Source: Methanobacterium sp. (GTDB lineage Archaea > Methanobacteriota > Methanobacteria > Methanobacteriales > Methanobacteriaceae). From it: a stretch of DNA of 64,000 nucleotides. The translations under genes were made by a program, and so were the position numbers. The notes beneath the pieces are model-generated. The model saw nothing but the letters and a program-made list of their open reading frames with translations, searched no databases and was not told the origin of the DNA. How positions within the stretch are numbered: the stretch's first letter is position 1; every line of letters begins with the position of its first letter. The DNA lies in assembly GCF_038562635.1 (NCBI RefSeq), contig NZ_JBCFBO010000001.1, positions 2,086,643-2,150,642 on the forward strand. Direction: 5' to 3'. This document shows positions 62,517 through 64,000 of this stretch, piece after piece.

Positions 62517-63674
62517 TTATCCTTTCTCAAATGTCTCAACCACTTCTTTAAGGTACTTCCTTATTGGAATATCCTGCGTGCATTTTTTCTCACATTCGCC
62601 GCAGTCATCACAAGCAGATGCATCTACCTCTTTGGCCTTCAAGAATCTGTAACTTCCAGAAGGTTTTTCCATGTTCTGATAGATGTACAGATCGTTTAGA
62701 AGGTTCAGGTTTGCCGGAATATCGACTCCATTAGGGCAGGGCATACAGTAGTTGCAACGGGTGCAGCTTACATGAATTCGTTCAATGTAAGTATCTTTAG
62801 CTTCTTGAATTAGATTTATCTCTTCACTGGTGAGACTATTGGCTTTACCCTCATCTGCAATCTTTATGTTTTCTACAACCTGTTCCATGGTGCTCATGCC
62901 ACTTAAAACCACATTCACTTCTTTTTGATCCCATAAAAAGCGCAGAGCCCATTCTGTGGGGCTTCTTTTAACAGTGGCCTTATCCCATATTGCCTGTACA
63001 TCTGGAGGAATGTTGTTTGTAAGGCAGCCTCCCCTGAGCGGTTCCATGATTGCAGTACCGATATCTCTGGCAGCTATATATTCAAGTCCTTCTTTTCCAG
63101 CCTGGAAATTCTCGTCCATGTAGTTGTACTGAATCAGGGTGAAACTCCAGTTGTAAGAGTCTATAATTTCCTTAAAAAGTCCAACTTCATCATGGTATGA
63201 AAAACCAGCGTACTTTATCCTGCCTTCTTCAAGTGCAGAGTCCAGAAATTCAAGGACATCAAGTTCTTTTAAGTTTGACCATGTATTCTTACCAAGACCG
63301 TGTAAAAGATAAAAATCTATGCTGTCAGTTTGCAGCCTTTTAAGCTGCATATCCAGATAATAATTGAGATCTTCTTTTTTCTCGATATTCCAACTGGGTA
63401 ATTTAGTGGAAAGATACACCTGATCCCTGTAACCTTCTTTTAGAACATTTCCAACAAATATTTCACTCCTGCCTCCTTGAGTTGCATCGAGGCCGTGATA
63501 AGGGTAAGCAGTGTCAATATAATTCACGCCGTGATCTATGGCGTAATGGAGCATTTCTGTTGCCAGAGGTTCATTTATTCTTTCAGGGTTGTTGTCGATT
63601 ATTGGAAGCCTCATACATCCAAAACCGAGTATTGAAACTTTTTCTCCTGTTTTTCCAAAAGTTCTGTATAACAA
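62517..63674 (-). CDS. Aldo/keto reductase with C-terminal 4Fe-4S domain
   Basis: 385 residues. AKR barrel with GFGCMRLPIIDN, Asp/Tyr in YIDTAYPYHG, Lys in STKLP and His in DFYLLHGLG; then two [4Fe-4S] clusters CTRCNYCMPCPNGVDIPAN and CDDCGECEKKCTQDIPIRKY. Members are NAD(P)H- or ferredoxin-linked oxidoreductases of unknown substrate in anaerobes. TTG is the start; SD AGGGGGA lies six bases upstream. A paralogue begins 173 bp beyond. Confidence 0.9.
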   Translation of the reverse strand: MLYRTFGKTGEKVSILGFGCMRLPIIDNNPERINEPLATEMLHYAIDHGVNYIDTAYPYHGLDATQGGRSEIFVGNVLKEGYRDQVYLSTKLPSWNIEKKEDLNYYLDMQLKRLQTDSIDFYLLHGLGKNTWSNLKELDVLEFLDSALEEGRIKYAGFSYHDEVGLFKEIIDSYNWSFTLIQYNYMDENFQAGKEGLEYIAARDIGTAIMEPLRGGCLTNNIPPDVQAIWDKATVKRSPTEWALRFLWDQKEVNVVLSGMSTMEQVVENIKIADEGKANSLTSEEINLIQEAKDTYIERIHVSCTRCNYCMPCPNGVDIPANLNLLNDLYIYQNMEKPSGSYRFLKAKEVDASACDDCGECEKKCTQDIPIRKYLKEVVETFEKG

Positions 63675-63847
63675 AAAGAGTCCCCCTAAAAACGAATTAA
63701 TGTTAATTATTTGGAATTTGTTTTTATTATAATTTTATAGTACCGTGCCAAAGTTAAAAGGTAGAGAGATAACGGATATTTCTTAATCATTTCTCAAAGG
63801 TTATCGAAGTTAAAATTAAAAGATAGGGGGATAAGGATATCTTTTAA

Positions 63848-64000
63848 TCATTTCTCGAAAGTTTCAACTGCTTCTTTAAGGTATTCCCTTATCGGAAGGT
63901 TTTGTGTACATGCTTCTTCACATGCACCACACTGATTACAAAATGAAGCACTCATTCCTTTAGCTATTAAGAATGAATAGTTTCCAGACGGTTTTTGCAT
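63848..64000 (-). CDS. Aldo/keto reductase paralogue, C-terminal end (runs off window)
   Basis: The last ~50 residues of a second Fe-S aldo/keto reductase: QKPSGNYSFLIAKGMSASFC, NQCGACEEACTQNLPIREYL and KEAVETFEK-stop. It aligns with the end of the gene at 62517 (CDDCGECEKKCTQDIPIRKY). The rest lies beyond the window edge. Confidence 0.85.
   Translation of the reverse strand: MQKPSGNYSFLIAKGMSASFCNQCGACEEACTQNLPIREYLKEAVETFEK

Overview
The window reads as chromosome of a hydrogenotrophic methanogen of the order Methanobacteriales, most like Methanobacterium. Four things point there: a complete F420-reducing [NiFe] hydrogenase operon (frhADGB), a corrinoid protein of the MtrA family, a family-B DNA polymerase that stops after motif C (the split PolB of this order), and a pseudomurein-type cell-wall peptidase. 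DNA is AT-rich, Shine-Dalgarno (SD) sites are GGAGGTGAT-like, and TATA boxes are archaeal.

Layout. 1-13 kb is an accessory region: two TetR regulators, then a tightly packed seven-gene run (soluble MtrA homologue, four alpha/beta hydrolases, two condensation-domain acyltransferases, a DUF2284 protein) behind a promoter carrying three 13-bp palindromes at exact 18-bp spacing. After it come more DUF2284 genes, a MoxR/CoxE ATPase-VWA pair and a frameshifted AhpD-like gene. 13-17 kb holds small genes, an M28 peptidase, two tandem tRNA-Arg genes and a PAC2 gene. 17.5-21 kb is frhADGB. 21-29 kb holds Map, small membrane and coiled-coil proteins, initiator tRNA-Met, RNase P RNA and a TIGR03557-type F420 oxidoreductase. 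29.6-34.3 kb is the grpE-dnaK-dnaJ operon with a divergent Phr-like regulator. 34.5-49.3 kb carries a cell-wall peptidase, hypF, larB, a 33-residue Cys-rich peptide, a nitroreductase, a flippase, two QueG-like Fe-S proteins, an ArgD-like aminotransferase, PolB1, DUF2769 proteins and GNATs. 49.4-54.2 kb is PadR/DUF1700/ArsR/ABC transporter and UppP. 54-64 kb holds a yeast-type cytosine deaminase, an HD protein, LeuCD-type isomerase, a MarR-controlled methyltransferase and aldo/keto reductases.

The signals I find most unusual are: (1) the TetR-controlled MtrA/hydrolase/acyltransferase/DUF2284 operon; (2) a ~180-200 bp tail element directly downstream of three of the four stable RNA genes; (3) dispersed chains of hairpins whose stems differ between copies but stay complementary, with constant TTGA...GAA flanks, two of which carry the SD of the next gene; (4) three genes whose best-supported starts are ATT or ATA; (5) a 118-nt nested inverted-repeat structure upstream of uppP. 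All functions are assigned by reading protein and DNA sequence; no database search was run.
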